Below, piece after piece: positions 33,934-45,400 of a DNA stretch of 64,000 nt (the first letter of the stretch is position 1; every line of letters starts with the position of its first letter). Made by a program: the position numbers and the translations under genes. The notes beneath the pieces were generated by a model. The model was not told the origin of the DNA and ran no database searches. It saw only the letters and a program-made list of their open reading frames with translations. Source of the DNA: Parelaphostrongylus tenuis (taxonomy: Eukaryota; Nematoda; Chromadorea; Rhabditida; Metastrongylidae). The stretch spans positions 62,001-126,000 of the forward strand of contig JAHQIW010006012.1 of the NCBI GenBank assembly GCA_019055375.1, given 5' to 3'.

Positions 33934-36206
33934 TCAGTTGACAGTGACCGTTACCGTGTACAAATGCGAAGCAAACGGACCCGACCTCAACAATCGAAGC
34001 GCTCTGTCCACAACATTTTGCCACATCGACTTCGACCAATTAGCCATGATGATGTTCGTAGTCTGCATAAAATTTTCTCTTTATGAAACGAAGTTGTACA
34101 AATAAAAAACCGTCCAAACCGTGAGAGTTCCTGAGAGGGTTAAGTGCTTGTCGTCGATAGCCGTTGCCACATCCTGACACTTCTTGGCCGGATTCACATC
34201 CTTTGAGCAAATTCCAGTCACCGTGCTACCGACGATAATACAGCTTTTCATCGCAGCCGGTGCTAGAAACTATAGGTCTCAGAAACACTTCTTCTTCTGT
34301 GCATTAGACAACTGAAAGGCCAAAACGATGTTGAACATTACTTTTCCTTCACTCTTCGATACCTACCAACCTTCGCCTATTAACACACTGAATACTATAT
34401 CATTCTCAAAAAATATGTGTCACATTCGAGAAGATATTCTCAAATTGAAAGAATTTGATGTTATGCCTCCACGATAGTTTTCCTCAAACTCTGACTTTGC
34501 TTGCAAAAAAAAATTATAGCTATGCTTCTTGAATACCTTTTATAGTTTGGATTGAAATGTGCTAAATGCTTGTCCAACACTGATGACCTACGGTTACCTC
34601 CTGGTAGGAGAAAGTTTGTACATAGCAATGGTTCGTAAGTGGTATTAACTTGAAGTTGACCCAGAATATGGGAGATCACAAAATCAGGTAAGAGTGCTCT
34701 CCGACCTTCAATTTCGAGAACATCGACGACCTAGAAAGTAAATCTTCCTCACTGTTTCGGAGAGTGGATTTGAAGTGTTTTCTTCTGGCATAAGTGAAGC
34801 TTTGCAAGTGATGTAAGTTCCAGGAGGCCAAAGGTTTGTGAAAAAATTGCAGCTCATCTCCTATGTCTTTTCAGAATTCACGAAAAAGAATGGAATGCTT
34901 AAGTTGTAAACTTACTGTTTGCATTGCAAAACGTTGTGCAAATGCCTGAACAGCACCTGCGCTAGTTGTAGTACCAGGGAATTGGGTAGAGACTGCGTTG
35001 TTGTCTGTGTAAACCGCGATAACAGATAGGTTGCTGGGCCCGCTGGCAGTGAAGGTCTTAGTGCTCGCTGCAACGAAATTTCATAGTTTCTGCAGTGAGT
35101 GGTTGTAAATTACGTTATTAAATACTTCAAAAGCCAGCTCTCCTCGTCATTACCATTCAATAACACTTTCTTTTGTAATTTAGCTGACGCCACGTGGTTG
35201 AAAGATATACTTCATTCGGCCGATAAATCAACGACTCGTTTCTTCAGAGCCGATAATTCGAGTCAATCGTCCACAATTATTCGTTTTCAATCTCATTCGA
35301 GCCGAATCTTTTCGGTGAAGCACCGTCCGAATGGAAACCTCACTCGGCAATGTTCATAGATAGAATTGTTCTTATAAACAATGTTTTTCAATCGGCTGTT
35401 CTAGAAATCTTGATAGAGATCATCTATCTATTTTGAGGACTATTTCAAGCCTTTTCAAGGTTTAGCATGTATCTCTTATGTACAATTCTGCCATCTTTCA
35501 GAACATATCGATGGTCTCAAATGACATTTCTGAATGGCAGATTTAGACGAATACCTATATAAACGTATGCCATCGACTTTGAAAAGGCTCAGACAACATT
35601 TCACGTTGTTCAGTCCTGGTATGTTGCCATTTAAACTACTATCAACCTATAACTAACGCTGGCAACTTGCATAGCCGTCATCGTGTATAGGACAATTGCT
35701 AAGTGAAATTCTTCATTTAAGCGATGTTCCTTCGAAAATCTTGGACGTGCACAACCACGAAGACGAAGACCACAACGAGGGTGAACGACAGTGAACAATT
35801 GAATCTAATCATGGGCTCCGAGAAGACGAAGATCTCAGAACGTTAGCACATTAAGATTCATTTATGAACTCCTGGTATTAGCTACATCATAAAAGTCACT
35901 GCATTGAAAAACTCTAGTTTTATCTTTCTTCTTGTATAGAACTTCTTATATAGAATTAAAAACTCTGTTTATAGGTAGCGCAGACTGCGACAACAATTAA
36001 GCAGTGATGGAGTGCTAGGCATGCTCATTCTGATTAGAGTTAGTAATCATTTGAGAACGGGAATATTTGTAGCTCCATAACTAATCCTACTCATTACTTT
36101 GACCTCCAGGCATCACTCCACATCCAAACACCGTTGAGATTGAGACTAGCAACGAAATCATAACTGGGGCGCTCGAAGGTCCTGCCTTGTTTGAAACAAT
36201 AATCAT
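33934..36206 (-). CDS. Small secreted protein of a nematode-type family, copy 2 (five exons)
   Basis: Exons on the minus strand: 36098-36206, 34916-35067, 34598-34730, 34120-34262 and 33934-34062, giving 221 codons with matching phases. Introns are 1030, 185, 335 and 57 bp with GT-AG ends. The protein follows copy 1 throughout: hydrophobic VMISLLVSISTVFGC, KTFTASGPSN, AFAQRFAMQT, LLPDFVISHILGQLQV, YEPLLC, SCIIVGSTVTGIC, LTLSGTLT, NIIMANWSKSMWQNVV and FASHLYTVTVTVN. Exon 4 is one codon shorter than in copy 1. The paralogues share cysteines and splice phases and differ mainly by substitutions without stops. This suggests that both are maintained. Function is unknown, with secretion inferred from the N-terminus. 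A TTTTAG acceptor lies four bases before the ATG. Confidence 0.82.
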
Positions 36207-36210
36207 TTTC

Positions 36211-36217
36211 CTAAAAT
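36211..36217 (-). promoter_or_regulatory. Candidate spliced-leader acceptor before copy 2 start
   Basis: The minus strand reads CTATTTTAG then GAAA-ATG, close to the nematode acceptor consensus TTTTCAG and very near the start codon. It supports the chosen ATG. Confidence 0.45.
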
Positions 36218-38089
36218 AGAATAAGTATTAAAGACTCAACTAAGGCTTATGTCTACATCTTTTGAGTCAGATCATCCAAGATATAACAACAAATTGGCAC
36301 CTATACGAAGGTGACGACGCCTTGGCTGATCTTTGACTTTTTCCAATTTTTTCAAGTGCTTTAAAGGATCTTTAATTCGCTCAAATCAGAACAACATCAG
36401 CAACATAAATCAGAACAACAACAACAAAAGCGTATTTCGTGACATTGTCGCTGATGCGATGCTCAATGACCACTTATCGAAGTGAGAAAATCTATATCAA
36501 ATTTTTGAATGAAAGTGGACTGCGAGAGAGCGGCAAAGTAAGGAAAATTTCCAGTGAATGCGCCAGTGCAAAAGTTGCACGGCTAATATTCGGCTGCCGT
36601 CTTCTTATTTCTGATGCTGCGACAATTGATAAAGCGCCTGAATCACAGCTGCAATTTTGAAAAAAAATCTTTCAAAGAAGATATCGATTGATAAAAACGA
36701 AGCACAAGTCTCATTGCAAAGCTTTTTCGGTAACAAATTTCTAAACATAAACTGCGTTTGTGAAACTTTGATGTTCTTGTTAGCCTCTCACATTTAGCTA
36801 AATTGAGTAGATCTATAGAATTTCATTAGTATGCTTGAGAAATAGGCGTGTAGTTAGATGTTACCAAAAATCTACCGATATAAGGATGTTAACGAAAAAT
36901 CGTGTCAGGATTGGGTCTTAGATTAAACAGCTGCATGAAGGCATCAAATGCTGCACTATTAGAGGAGAATAATTTACTTCGTAAAAATCGACAGTGTACT
37001 GAAATGGGAAGGCACAGTGGACGATGTCTAAAAACGCAGGTGATCTGATGCTAAGCAGACGCTACCCTGTTCATCTTTTCAAACGTTTCAAGGTAGATGT
37101 TTAGAGAACGCCGTCCCTCCGCAATTTCCGCACCATGTGCAGGGAAAACAAAATTTGTTAATGTCCATCTCATATAGTGCTATCACATTTCTTTGTGTAT
37201 CTGTTATAAATACTTCAGTCGTCTCTCCATTTCTGTAAGGTTTCTGAAAAATTGCTTGTAAAGTTTGGAGTTTTCTTCATTACTCCAAGTGATCAATACG
37301 ACTCAAACGTGCGAGGTTTGAACACCTGAGGATCTCTACCCACAGATATTCAAGGTGGATAATGTTGTGTTACAGAAAAAATAGCAACAGATTTTGATGC
37401 CATTCTGGTATTTTCGCAGTCGGATAATAAATTCTCATGTTCACTTAATTGCTGCGGAGCATACGATGACCTAGATTTCGAATTCTGAAGTGCTCTTTGG
37501 TGAACTGTATCGCCAAGAAATTATTAGGTTCGAAAGAAAGTTCTGGAGTACTCGTAGAAAATTGGAATCAATGCATGAATTATTTTCAGAAGCCATCATA
37601 TCGCTGTGGAAGTCTTATCCCAGTAGTAAACTACAAAGTGTGCGAAGCAGAAAGTTTTACTCATTCTCGAAGTATTTGCGAAAAGTCTCCGACTTGGAAT
37701 GTAATGGATTTTGTTGCAACTATTTTGTGAATGGCAAATCCAAAGCACCGTCAGCGCTGTATTATCATAGACCCTGTTTATGAGTTTTATAAGTCGTGAT
37801 TGAAGCTGAATAAGCTACTGCGTCTACAGCCGTTTTGTGTTTTGAGACGACTTCCGGGTCGTTTTGTTTGAATTAGTGAACAACGAGCAATTTTGCTACA
37901 GTATTGTTCCTGCACTTTATACGATTTTGTCATAAATAAGTGAATTTCGAGACGATTTTTGTGTGGAATGCCATCATCTCAATAATCTGCTGTCTCGCTG
38001 ATTGTCGAGTGACTAGAGTGGGGGTTTTCATATTTTCCTAATACGCCAAACATCCTCAGTAAGTCCTCGTCATTGAAGAGATTGCTTGG
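36218..38089. repeat. Upstream flank of copy 2, homologous to 13734-16109
   Basis: It follows the segment-1 order: gene upstream region, then the mariner-flank block. A deletion near 37577 removes most of the mariner N-terminal relic. The open frame 37490-37783 spans the deletion junction and is not supported as a gene. Confidence 0.5.
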
Positions 38090-38552
38090 GCATCATGTCC
38101 TTCTTATAGGTTTTTGGTGAAGAAGTTGAACAGTATCAGGTGGCCTCCGTATTGTGCGTCGCCCAATCAAAAGGATTCTCCCGGCTTACGTCTCTCGTTC
38201 ATCGGCTGTCATCAGAACGTATCATGTGTCCAGAGTAAGGATCACTGACATCCTGGCGTGCGAACGGAGCACTCAATTTCCGATCGTTGCCACAGGTCAG
38301 ATTTTCCCCAAATAATCTTACATCCTTCGTACGTAGAGACTATTTTTTAAAATATTCGTAGAGGCAACGGTAATCGCTGGTCGAAAGTTGGGCATGAGGT
38401 TGGATGTTCCTTGTTTTTCTCCACATCGTCAATGTTCTCAAACGCTCTCCAAGTGGCTCGCTTACACTTGCTCAGCTCTTAATCTTGGCTCATCATAATG
38501 ACCTTGCAAACTAAGCACACGTATTTCAACCTTTCAGCGATATTGATTTTGT
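38090..38552 (-). pseudogene. RTE relic, part left of the PLE array
   Basis: The minus strand reads LSKCKRATWRAFENIDDVEK near 38420-38480, matching RTE '[21 protein letters not shown]'. Further on it has SGHMIRSDDSR, matching 'AGHVMRFNDNR'. The remainder of this relic lies right of the PLE array at 45131-45400. The split is exact with respect to the paralogue at 24370-25310. Confidence 0.7.
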
Positions 38553-38564
38553 TAAAGGTGAGTA
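38553..38564. repeat. Left target-site duplication of PLE array
   Basis: The sequence taaaggtgagta equals 45119-45130. The last four bases may also match the element's own 'cagtaaatccc', so the element edge is uncertain by about four bases. Confidence 0.7.
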
Positions 38565-38725
38565 AATCCCAAGATCGACTATCTATTAACCTCGGCATAG
38601 TTTGCAAAGATGAATAGTTTCACCTGTTTAGCCGTTCCGAGGTGTTATTGACGTTATTTATTGAATATAGCGAAGCATACACCAATACAGTCAGTAATGC
38701 AGCTTGAATACACAATATTCGAGGT

Positions 38726-38760
38726 GGCTAACGTTTCGGCGGGTCGCCTTCGTCAGAGCC
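38726..38760 (-). ncRNA. Hammerhead-ribozyme-like motif (PLE array, left pseudo-LTR)
   Basis: The minus strand reads GGCT-CTGACGA-A-GGCG-ACC-CGCC-GAAA-CGTT-AGCC. Stem I is GGCT/AGCC and stem II is GGCG/CGCC. The core CTGANGA and GAA is complete, and stem III is two pairs at most. The cleavage triplet would be GTT. Pairing is inferred by eye. Confidence 0.6.
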
Positions 38761-38999
38761 TGGAAAGATCACATTGATCCACAATCCACTAAGCCAAAAA
38801 CCTCCATAACCCTAGCAGAAAACGTTAGAGATGTGTTTTGGATCGCATAGTAAAAGCTTCATTTTAAAACACTCACCGTTTTTGATATTTGGGTCTATCA
38901 ATTATTAATTGAAGACCAGCCGCTTAAGGTCAGTGCATCAGTGGGCTGTGCCTAACTCGGGCCGGAAAAAACCAGCCTGAGGTATGGTTCGAGGTCACG

Positions 39000-41644
39000 A
39001 GTGATTACGAGGCCCTCCTCTTTTCGGTTCATTTTCGGGCCTTTGTTATGTATCCAAAAGGCTTCTAATGTTTTACGCGCAGATGTTCTTTATTCCTGTG
39101 CGAGAATCGTGAATTTGACGTCGAACATTACTCCTGCATGTTTTTGGTCCCTATGCGTGCCTAGTGGAGTTTTTGAATCATAGTTGCGTAACCCAGCTAG
39201 GTGCTCTTTTACACGGAGGAATAGTGGTCTACCCGTTTCGCCAATGTTCTCATCGCCGCATATTTCGCAAGAGATTAGGTAAATTATACCCGATCTCATA
39301 CAGTCGCCGTCTCTGCCGTTCGGGCAAACTTTGCAATCATTGGTTTCGCAGAGGAGGTCATACAATCGGTTGCGGGCTAATTGCCGCTTTAGTGTTTTTG
39401 GGGGTATTTCAACTATTGCTACCGGATTATCCAAACCTGCTCTTTTTGGGCATCGTTTAATAGCTGTACTTATTTCGTTAGAGATAAAAGGCAGGAGGAA
39501 AGGAACCTTATTTTCGCCAGACTTATCGTTTGGGAGCATAGAATTTCCTCTAAATCTAACCTGAGAAGCTCCTACCGTATCGTAGCCATTACTGATGGAT
39601 ATTTTTCGCGCCAAGCTTAAGGATTCTACCTTGTGTTCTTTCCCTGTGCACACATTTGACGCTGTTCGAAACATATTCTTAAGTAGTGCGCGTTTTATGT
39701 GTGAAGGATGGCTGATAGGTAGTGAACTAAGATATTTTGTTGCTTGGTTTACGGTACCATCTTGTATTGTAGGAGCTTTTGGACAGGTTGACCTGAACGT
39801 TCAAAAAAGGGAGCCAATTTGCTTTCGGTTTCTCACGGGTGAACTTTATGTACTCTGAGTGTCTGTTTAGTAATTCAAAGCATTTGTCCATCTCCTCTTG
39901 GATTGAGCAGACGACAAAGCAGTCATCTATGTATCTACAGTAGAGTACCGGCCGGAGTTCGATTATTGGGACTCTCGACTTTAGACATAAAGGCTATAGC
40001 AAGTGTTGGCGCTAGTCGATGTCCCATTGTCAGCCCTCTGATTTGAGCAAAATAGTTCCGGGACCATCTAAAGATTGAACAGTTCAGGACACTCTTTTAA
40101 GAGAGCCATAACCTGCCCAATGGAGAAGCCATACATGTTTGTGGTCCTTCTCGTGCTCTGTTAAAAGCTCGTATATGGCTTGCATTGCGGAATCATCCGA
40201 CACGTTTGTATAAAGGGCGTTACGTCGAAATATTTCACTACGTACGCGTTGTTTGGAGATGCATTACGTAGATGGTCTAGGAACATTTAGGTGTTTGTGA
40301 GATGGGCTGGAATGTGCTTTACTAATTGGACTAGTACTAGGTTTAAAAAACACGTTATCCTGTCCGTTGGTCCGCCTACGCAGCTGATGATGGTCTAACT
40401 TTGAAATTTGATGGATTAGTAGACAAAAGATCATCAGTGCATACCAACTTATGAGTTTTAACAAGTAAGTATAAGACGGGACATGATGGTGGACTGAGTT
40501 TTAGTTGGGAGATAACGGAAGGCTTTAGATCGGCCGAGCTTGCTATTTTTATCCACTGTCGGTTCAATTTTCGATACTGTTTTTGGAATTCCTTACCAGA
40601 TGATGGGCGATAAAGTGTGGTGTCTTCAAGGTGGTTTTTTGTTATCGCAATATCTAAATGATTGTGAATTACTACAAACTCTCCTCCCTTTGTATAGTCT
40701 AATTGCTTTGGAATTTATTAGTTCCCGTATTTGTCGCATAACGCTTTTCTGCGCCGATGTTAGGTTGGAACTAAACATTTTCCCGCAATAGTGGTTGAGG
40801 ATTCTAAGAGTATCGTTTGAGAATATGCGAAAATTGACATCTACCTTGTTATTTGGATCTTGCTGTCCAAAGAACGCTCGAGGAAAAGGTGGTGTTGGTA
40901 TTGCTCCTACGTTTTGCTGTTCCTGCTCGTTCTTTGATTCTAGTCTGGCTTTATAGCGGAGTCGGTCTTGGAGTTCTTGCAAATTGCACGCGATAGTGCA
41001 CAAGCTTTCCTTAGAAATGGGTTGCGCTGATGAGAAACTTGGGCCATTTCTAAGAGAGAGCGCGCATTATCGGGAAGAGACATGCCTCCTATCACAGTGA
41101 CCCTTGATTCATCTAGCACATTACTGATGTTAGTTTGACTCTTAGGGCTATCGTTAACGGTATTGTGGTGTTTTGTCGATGAAGCTGGTCTACGCGATTT
41201 GCTCAAAAGTTTTTCGAATTTTCTGCATAAGGTTACTTTAGCACTTGACCTAATAGAATCGCAGATCAAAAATGACCCACCCTTGATTTTCCTCCAAAGG
41301 CGATCCTCCAAAAACTGGATACAATACAACTCTTTCGATTCACACTTATTCAGCTGGGAATATAGTAGATCTTGCTTGAATCGTAGTGCCTCCCTGAGAA
41401 GTCGCATTTCGATATCCAGAATTCGTTGATCTTCCTTTGGCCGGCCGCATAGTTCGTGAAGTCGTTTTCGTCTGATGAAGTTAGGAACGACCCGGTGTTT
41501 TAAGCAGCGACGGAGGAAAATAATTGTCTGTCTTGCTAAGACGATCTTTTGTCTTAGTGACAAGACTTCTTTTACTAGTCGGTAATATTTGGCTGGAACA
41601 GACTGCAGTAAATCCCAAGACCGACTATCTATTAACCTCGGCAT
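39000..41644 (-). pseudogene. PLE unit A: N-terminal region, broken RT, intact GIY-YIG part
   Basis: 40940-41644 is an open 234-codon N-terminal region (MPRLIDSRSWDLL...), Lys/Arg/Leu-rich and probably helical. It is followed by an overlapping frame (40626-41003) that starts the reverse transcriptase. The RT part between 39675 and 40625 is broken by several one-base indels relative to unit B, at about 39991, 40071, 40144 and 40220. 39090-39674 is open for 194 codons and holds the GIY-YIG endonuclease: IIYLISCEICGDENIGETGR with FLRVKEHL. The second tyrosine of the motif is Asn (ENIG), so nuclease activity is doubtful. A TAA after LAQE cuts off the C-terminal tail. Confidence 0.88.
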
Positions 41645-41772
41645 AGTTTGAATAGATGAATAGTTTCTTCTGTTCAGCCATTCCGAGGTGTTATTGACGT
41701 TATTTATTGAATATTAGCGAAGCATACACCAATACAGTCAGTAATGCAGCTTGAATACACAATATTCGAGGT

Positions 41773-41807
41773 GGCTAACGTTTCGGCGGGTCGCCTTCGT
41801 CAGCGCC
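41773..41807 (-). ncRNA. Hammerhead-ribozyme-like motif (PLE array, middle pseudo-LTR)
   Basis: Same core as at 38726-38760 (CTGACGA, GGCG-ACC-CGCC, GAAA), but stem I starts GGCG instead of GGCT, leaving a mismatch next to the cleavage site. Probably weakened. Confidence 0.45.
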
Positions 41808-42039
41808 TGGAAAGATCACATTGATCCACAATCCACTAAGCCAAAAACCTCCATAACCCTAGCAGAAAACGTTAGAGATGTGTTTTGGATCGCATAGTAA
41901 AAGCTTCATTTTAAAACACTCACCGTTTTTGATATTTGGGTCTATCAATTATTAATTGAAGACCAGCCGCTTAAGGTCAGTGCATCAGTGGGCTGTGCCT
42001 AACTCGGGCCGGAAAAAACCAGCCTGAGGTATGGTTCGA

Positions 42040-44690
42040 GGTCACGCGTGATTACGAGGCCCTCCTCTTTTCGGTTCATTTTCGGGCCTTTGTTATGTAT
42101 CCAAAAGGCTTCTAATGTTTTACGCGCAGATGTTCTTTATTCCTGTGCGAGAATCGTGAATTTGACGTCGAACATTACTCCTGCATGTTTTTGGTCCCTA
42201 TGCGTGCCTAGTGGAGTTTTTGAATCATAGTTGCGTAACCCAGCTAGGTGCTCTTTTACACGGAGGAATAGTGGTCTACCCGTTTCGCCAATGTTCTCAT
42301 CGCCGCATATTTCGCAAGAGATTAGGTAAATTATACCCGATCTCATACAGTCGCCGTCTCTGCCGTTCGGGCAAACTTTGCAATCATTGGTTTCGCAGAG
42401 GAGGTCATACAATCGGTTGCGGGCTAATTGCCGCTTTAGTGTTTTTGGGGGTATTTCAACTATTGCTACCGGATTATCCAAACCTGCTCTTTTTGGCATC
42501 GTTTAATAGCTGTACTTATTTCGTTAGAGATAAAAGGCAGGAGGAAAGGAACCTTATTTTCGCCAGACTTATCGTTTGGGAGCATAGAATTTCCTCTAAA
42601 TCTAACCTGAGAAGCTCCTACCGTATCGTAGCCATTACTGATGGATATTTTTCGCGCCAAGCTTAAGGATTCTACCTTGTGTTCTTTCCCTGTGCACACA
42701 TTTGACGCTGTTCGAAACATATTCTTAAGTAGTGCGCGTTTTATGTGTGAAGGATAGGCTGATAGGTAGTGAACTAAGATATTTTGTTGCTTGGTTTACG
42801 GTACCATCTTGTATTGTAGGAGCTTTTGGACAGGTTGACCTGAACGTTCAAAAAAGGGAGCCAATTTGCTTTCGGTTTCTCACGGGTGAACTTTATGTAC
42901 TCTGAGTGTCTGTTTAGTAATTCAAAGCATTTGTCCATCTCCTCTTGGATTGAGCAGACGACAAAGCAGTCATCTATGTATCTACAGTAGAGTACCGGCC
43001 GGAGTTCGATTATTGGACTCTCGACTTTAGACATAAAGGCTATAGCAAGTGTTGGCGCTAGTCGATGTCCCATTGTCAGCCCTCTGATTTGAGCAAAATA
43101 GTTCCGGGACCATCTAAAGATTGAACAGTTCAGACACTCTTTTAAGAGAGCCATAACCTGCCCAATGGAGAAGCCATACATGTTTGTGGTCCTTCCGTGC
43201 TCTGTTAAAAGCTCGTATATGGCTTGCATTGCGGAATCATCCGACACGTTTGTATAAAGGGCGGTTACGTCGAAATATTTTACTACGTACGCGTTGTTTG
43301 GAGATGCATTACGTAGATGGTCTAGGAACATTTAGGTGTTTGTGAGATGGGGTGGAATGTGCTTTACTAATTGGACTAGTACTAGGTTTAAAAAACACGT
43401 TATCCTGTCCGTTGGTCCGCCTACGCAGCTGATGATGGGTCTAAGTTTGAAATTTGATGGATTAGTAGACAAAAGATCATCAGTGCATACCAACTTATGA
43501 GTTTTAACAAGTAAGTATAAGAAGGGACATGATGGTGGACTGAGTTTTAGTTGGGAGATAACGGAAGGCTTTAGATCGGCCGAGCTTGCTATTTTTATCC
43601 ACTGTCGGTTCAATTTTCGATACTGTTTTTGGAATTCCTTACCAGATGATGGGCGATAAAGTGTGGTGTCTTCAAGGTGGTTTTTTGTTATCGCAATATC
43701 TAAATGATTGTGAATTACTACAAACTCTCCCCCTTTGTATAGTCTAATTGCTTTGGAATTTATTAGTTCCCGTATTTGTCGCATAACGCTTTTCTGCGCC
43801 GATGTTAGGTTGGAACTAAACATTTTCCCGCAATAGTGGTTGAGGATTCTAAGAGTATCGTTTGAAAATATGCGAAAATTGACATCTACCTTGTTATTTG
43901 GATCTTGCTGTCCAAAGAACGCTCGAGGAAAAGGTGGTGTTGGTATTGCTCCTACGTTTTGCTGTTCCTGCTCGTTCTTTGATTCTAGTCTGGCTTTATA
44001 GCGGAGTCGGTCTTGGAGTTCTTGCAAATTGCACGCGATAGTGCACAAGCTTTCCTTAGAAATGGGTTGCGCTGATGAGAAACTTGGGCCATTTCTAAGA
44101 GAGAGCGCGCATTATCGGGAAGAGACATGCCTCCTATCACAGTGACCCTTGATTCATCTAGCACATTACTGATGTTAGTTTGACTCTTAGGGCTATCGTT
44201 AACGGTATTGTGGTGTTTTGTCGATGAAGCTGGTCTACGCGATTTGCTCAAAAGTTTTTCGAATTTTCTGCATAAGGTTACTTTAGCACTTGACCTAATA
44301 GAATCGCAAATCAAAAATGACCCACCCTTGATTTTTCTCCAAAGGCGATCCTCCAAAAACTGGATACAATACAACTCTTTCGATTCACACTTATTCAGTT
44401 GAGAATATAGTAGATCTTGCTTGAATCGTAGTGCTTCCCGGAGAAGTCGCATTTCGATATCCAGAATTCGTTGATCTTCCTTTGGCCGGCCGCATAGTTC
44501 GTGAAGTCGTTTTCGTCTGATGAAGTTAGGAACGACCCGGTGTTTTAAGCAGCGACGGAGGAAAATAATTGTCTGTCTAGCTAAGACGATCTCTTATCTT
44601 AGTGGCAAGACTTCTTTTACTAGTCGGTAATATTTGGCTGGAACAGACTGCAGTAAATCCCAAGACCGACTATCTATTAACCTCGGCATA
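42040..44690 (-). pseudogene. PLE unit B: broken N-terminus, mostly open reverse transcriptase, frameshifted GIY-YIG
   Basis: 43985-44452 is the N-terminal region, shortened by a nonsense codon (TAA where unit A has Gln). 43332-44048 (238 codons) and 42774-43331 (185 codons) are separated only by an in-frame TAA-ATG. Together they carry the RT: VKTHKL, RPIISCVGGPTDR, YFDVTALYTNVS (motif A), MGHRLAPTLAIAF (motif B), YCRYIDDCFVV (motif C) and WLPFLNVQV. A frameshift at KPSNKIS ends the frame. 42466-42720 and 42137-42499 then cover the linker and GIY-YIG part, split by a one-base loss near 42497. It is almost identical to unit A apart from these changes. Confidence 0.88.
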
Positions 44691-44817
44691 GTTTGAATAG
44701 ATGAATAGTTTCTTCTGTTCAGCCATTCCGAGGTGTTATTGACGTTATTTATTGAATATTAGCGAAGCATACACCAATACAGTCAGTAATACAGCTTGAA
44801 TACACAATATTCGAGGT

Positions 44818-44852
44818 GGCTAACGTTTCGGCGCGTCGCCTTCGTCAGCGCC
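44818..44852 (-). ncRNA. Hammerhead-ribozyme-like motif (PLE array, right pseudo-LTR)
   Basis: It has the same core, with loop ACG in stem II (GGCG-ACG-CGCC). Stem I has GGCG, as in the middle copy. Confidence 0.45.
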
Positions 44853-45027
44853 TGGAAAGATCACATTGGTCCACATTCCACTAAGCCAAAAACCTCCATA
44901 ACCCTAGCAGGAAACGTTAGAGATGTGTTTTGGATCGCATAGTAAAAGCTTCATTTTAAAACACTCACCGTTTTTGATATTTGGGTCTATCAATTATTAA
45001 TTGAAGACCAGCCGCTTAAGGTCAGTG

Positions 45028-45118
45028 CATTACTGACGTATTGTTGTATGCTTCGCTAATATTCAATAAGTAACATCAATAACACCTCGGAACGGCTAAA
45101 CAGAAGAAACTATTCATC
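45028..45118 (+). repeat. Inverted pseudo-LTR end of the PLE array
   Basis: This is the reverse complement of about 44697-44790 with a few substitutions. It runs up to the right target-site duplication. The sequences between 44790 and 45028 would form the loop of a large hairpin. Confidence 0.8.
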
Positions 45119-45130
45119 TAAAGGTGAGTA
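45119..45130. repeat. Right target-site duplication of PLE array
   Basis: The sequence taaaggtgagta equals 38553-38564. The next bases resume the interrupted RTE relic. Confidence 0.7.
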
Positions 45131-45400
45131 GGCATTCAAAATCAATGCGCTCTTCATAAAGATCGTTCTTGTGAAACTTGATCGGAAACATATCCTTTCA
45201 GAACTTCGGGATACGACGGACTCTTGGAAAGGGCTTTCTGCATGCATTTGTTGGGTGGGCGTTTTCTCTGCGATAAGATGTCGAGACTCTTGAAGAATTG
45301 GTAAGTGGTGGGCTACGAAGTTACCTTATCCCATAGTCGCTGGACTCGAGTCCACCGACACCACTTCTTCAAAACGGTTTCACAGCCTGTTGGTTGCAAA
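45131..45400 (-). pseudogene. RTE relic, part right of the PLE array
   Basis: It continues the paralogy to 24862-25330 interrupted at 38552, for example 'cgttttctctgcgataagatgtcgaga' and 'caccacttcttcaaaac'. It is decayed. Confidence 0.65.

Larger units (their letters stand above)
38553..45130 (-). mobile_element. Penelope-like element tandem array with target-site duplication
   Basis: The block is flanked by (t)aaaggtgagta at 38553-38564 and 45119-45130. It contains, from right to left on the minus strand: an inverted pseudo-LTR end (45028-45118), a pseudo-LTR (about 44690-45030), unit B, a pseudo-LTR (about 41650-42000), unit A, a pseudo-LTR (about 38590-38960) and the first few codons of a further unit. 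The repeat period is about 3045 bp. Head-to-tail partial tandems and an inverted end are characteristic of PLEs, which encode a reverse transcriptase fused to a GIY-YIG endonuclease. Both units are dead. Confidence 0.9.

Noticed and set aside
39164..39564. Plus-strand open frames repeated at 39.2 and 42.2 kb
   Set aside because: They are antisense to the PLE GIY-YIG region and repeated only because the PLE units are repeated.
38553..45130. LTR retrotransposon or CRISPR-like array, from the regular repeats
   Set aside because: The repeats are about 3 kb apart with PLE coding sequence between them. There is no gag, integrase or protease, and the organism is a eukaryote.
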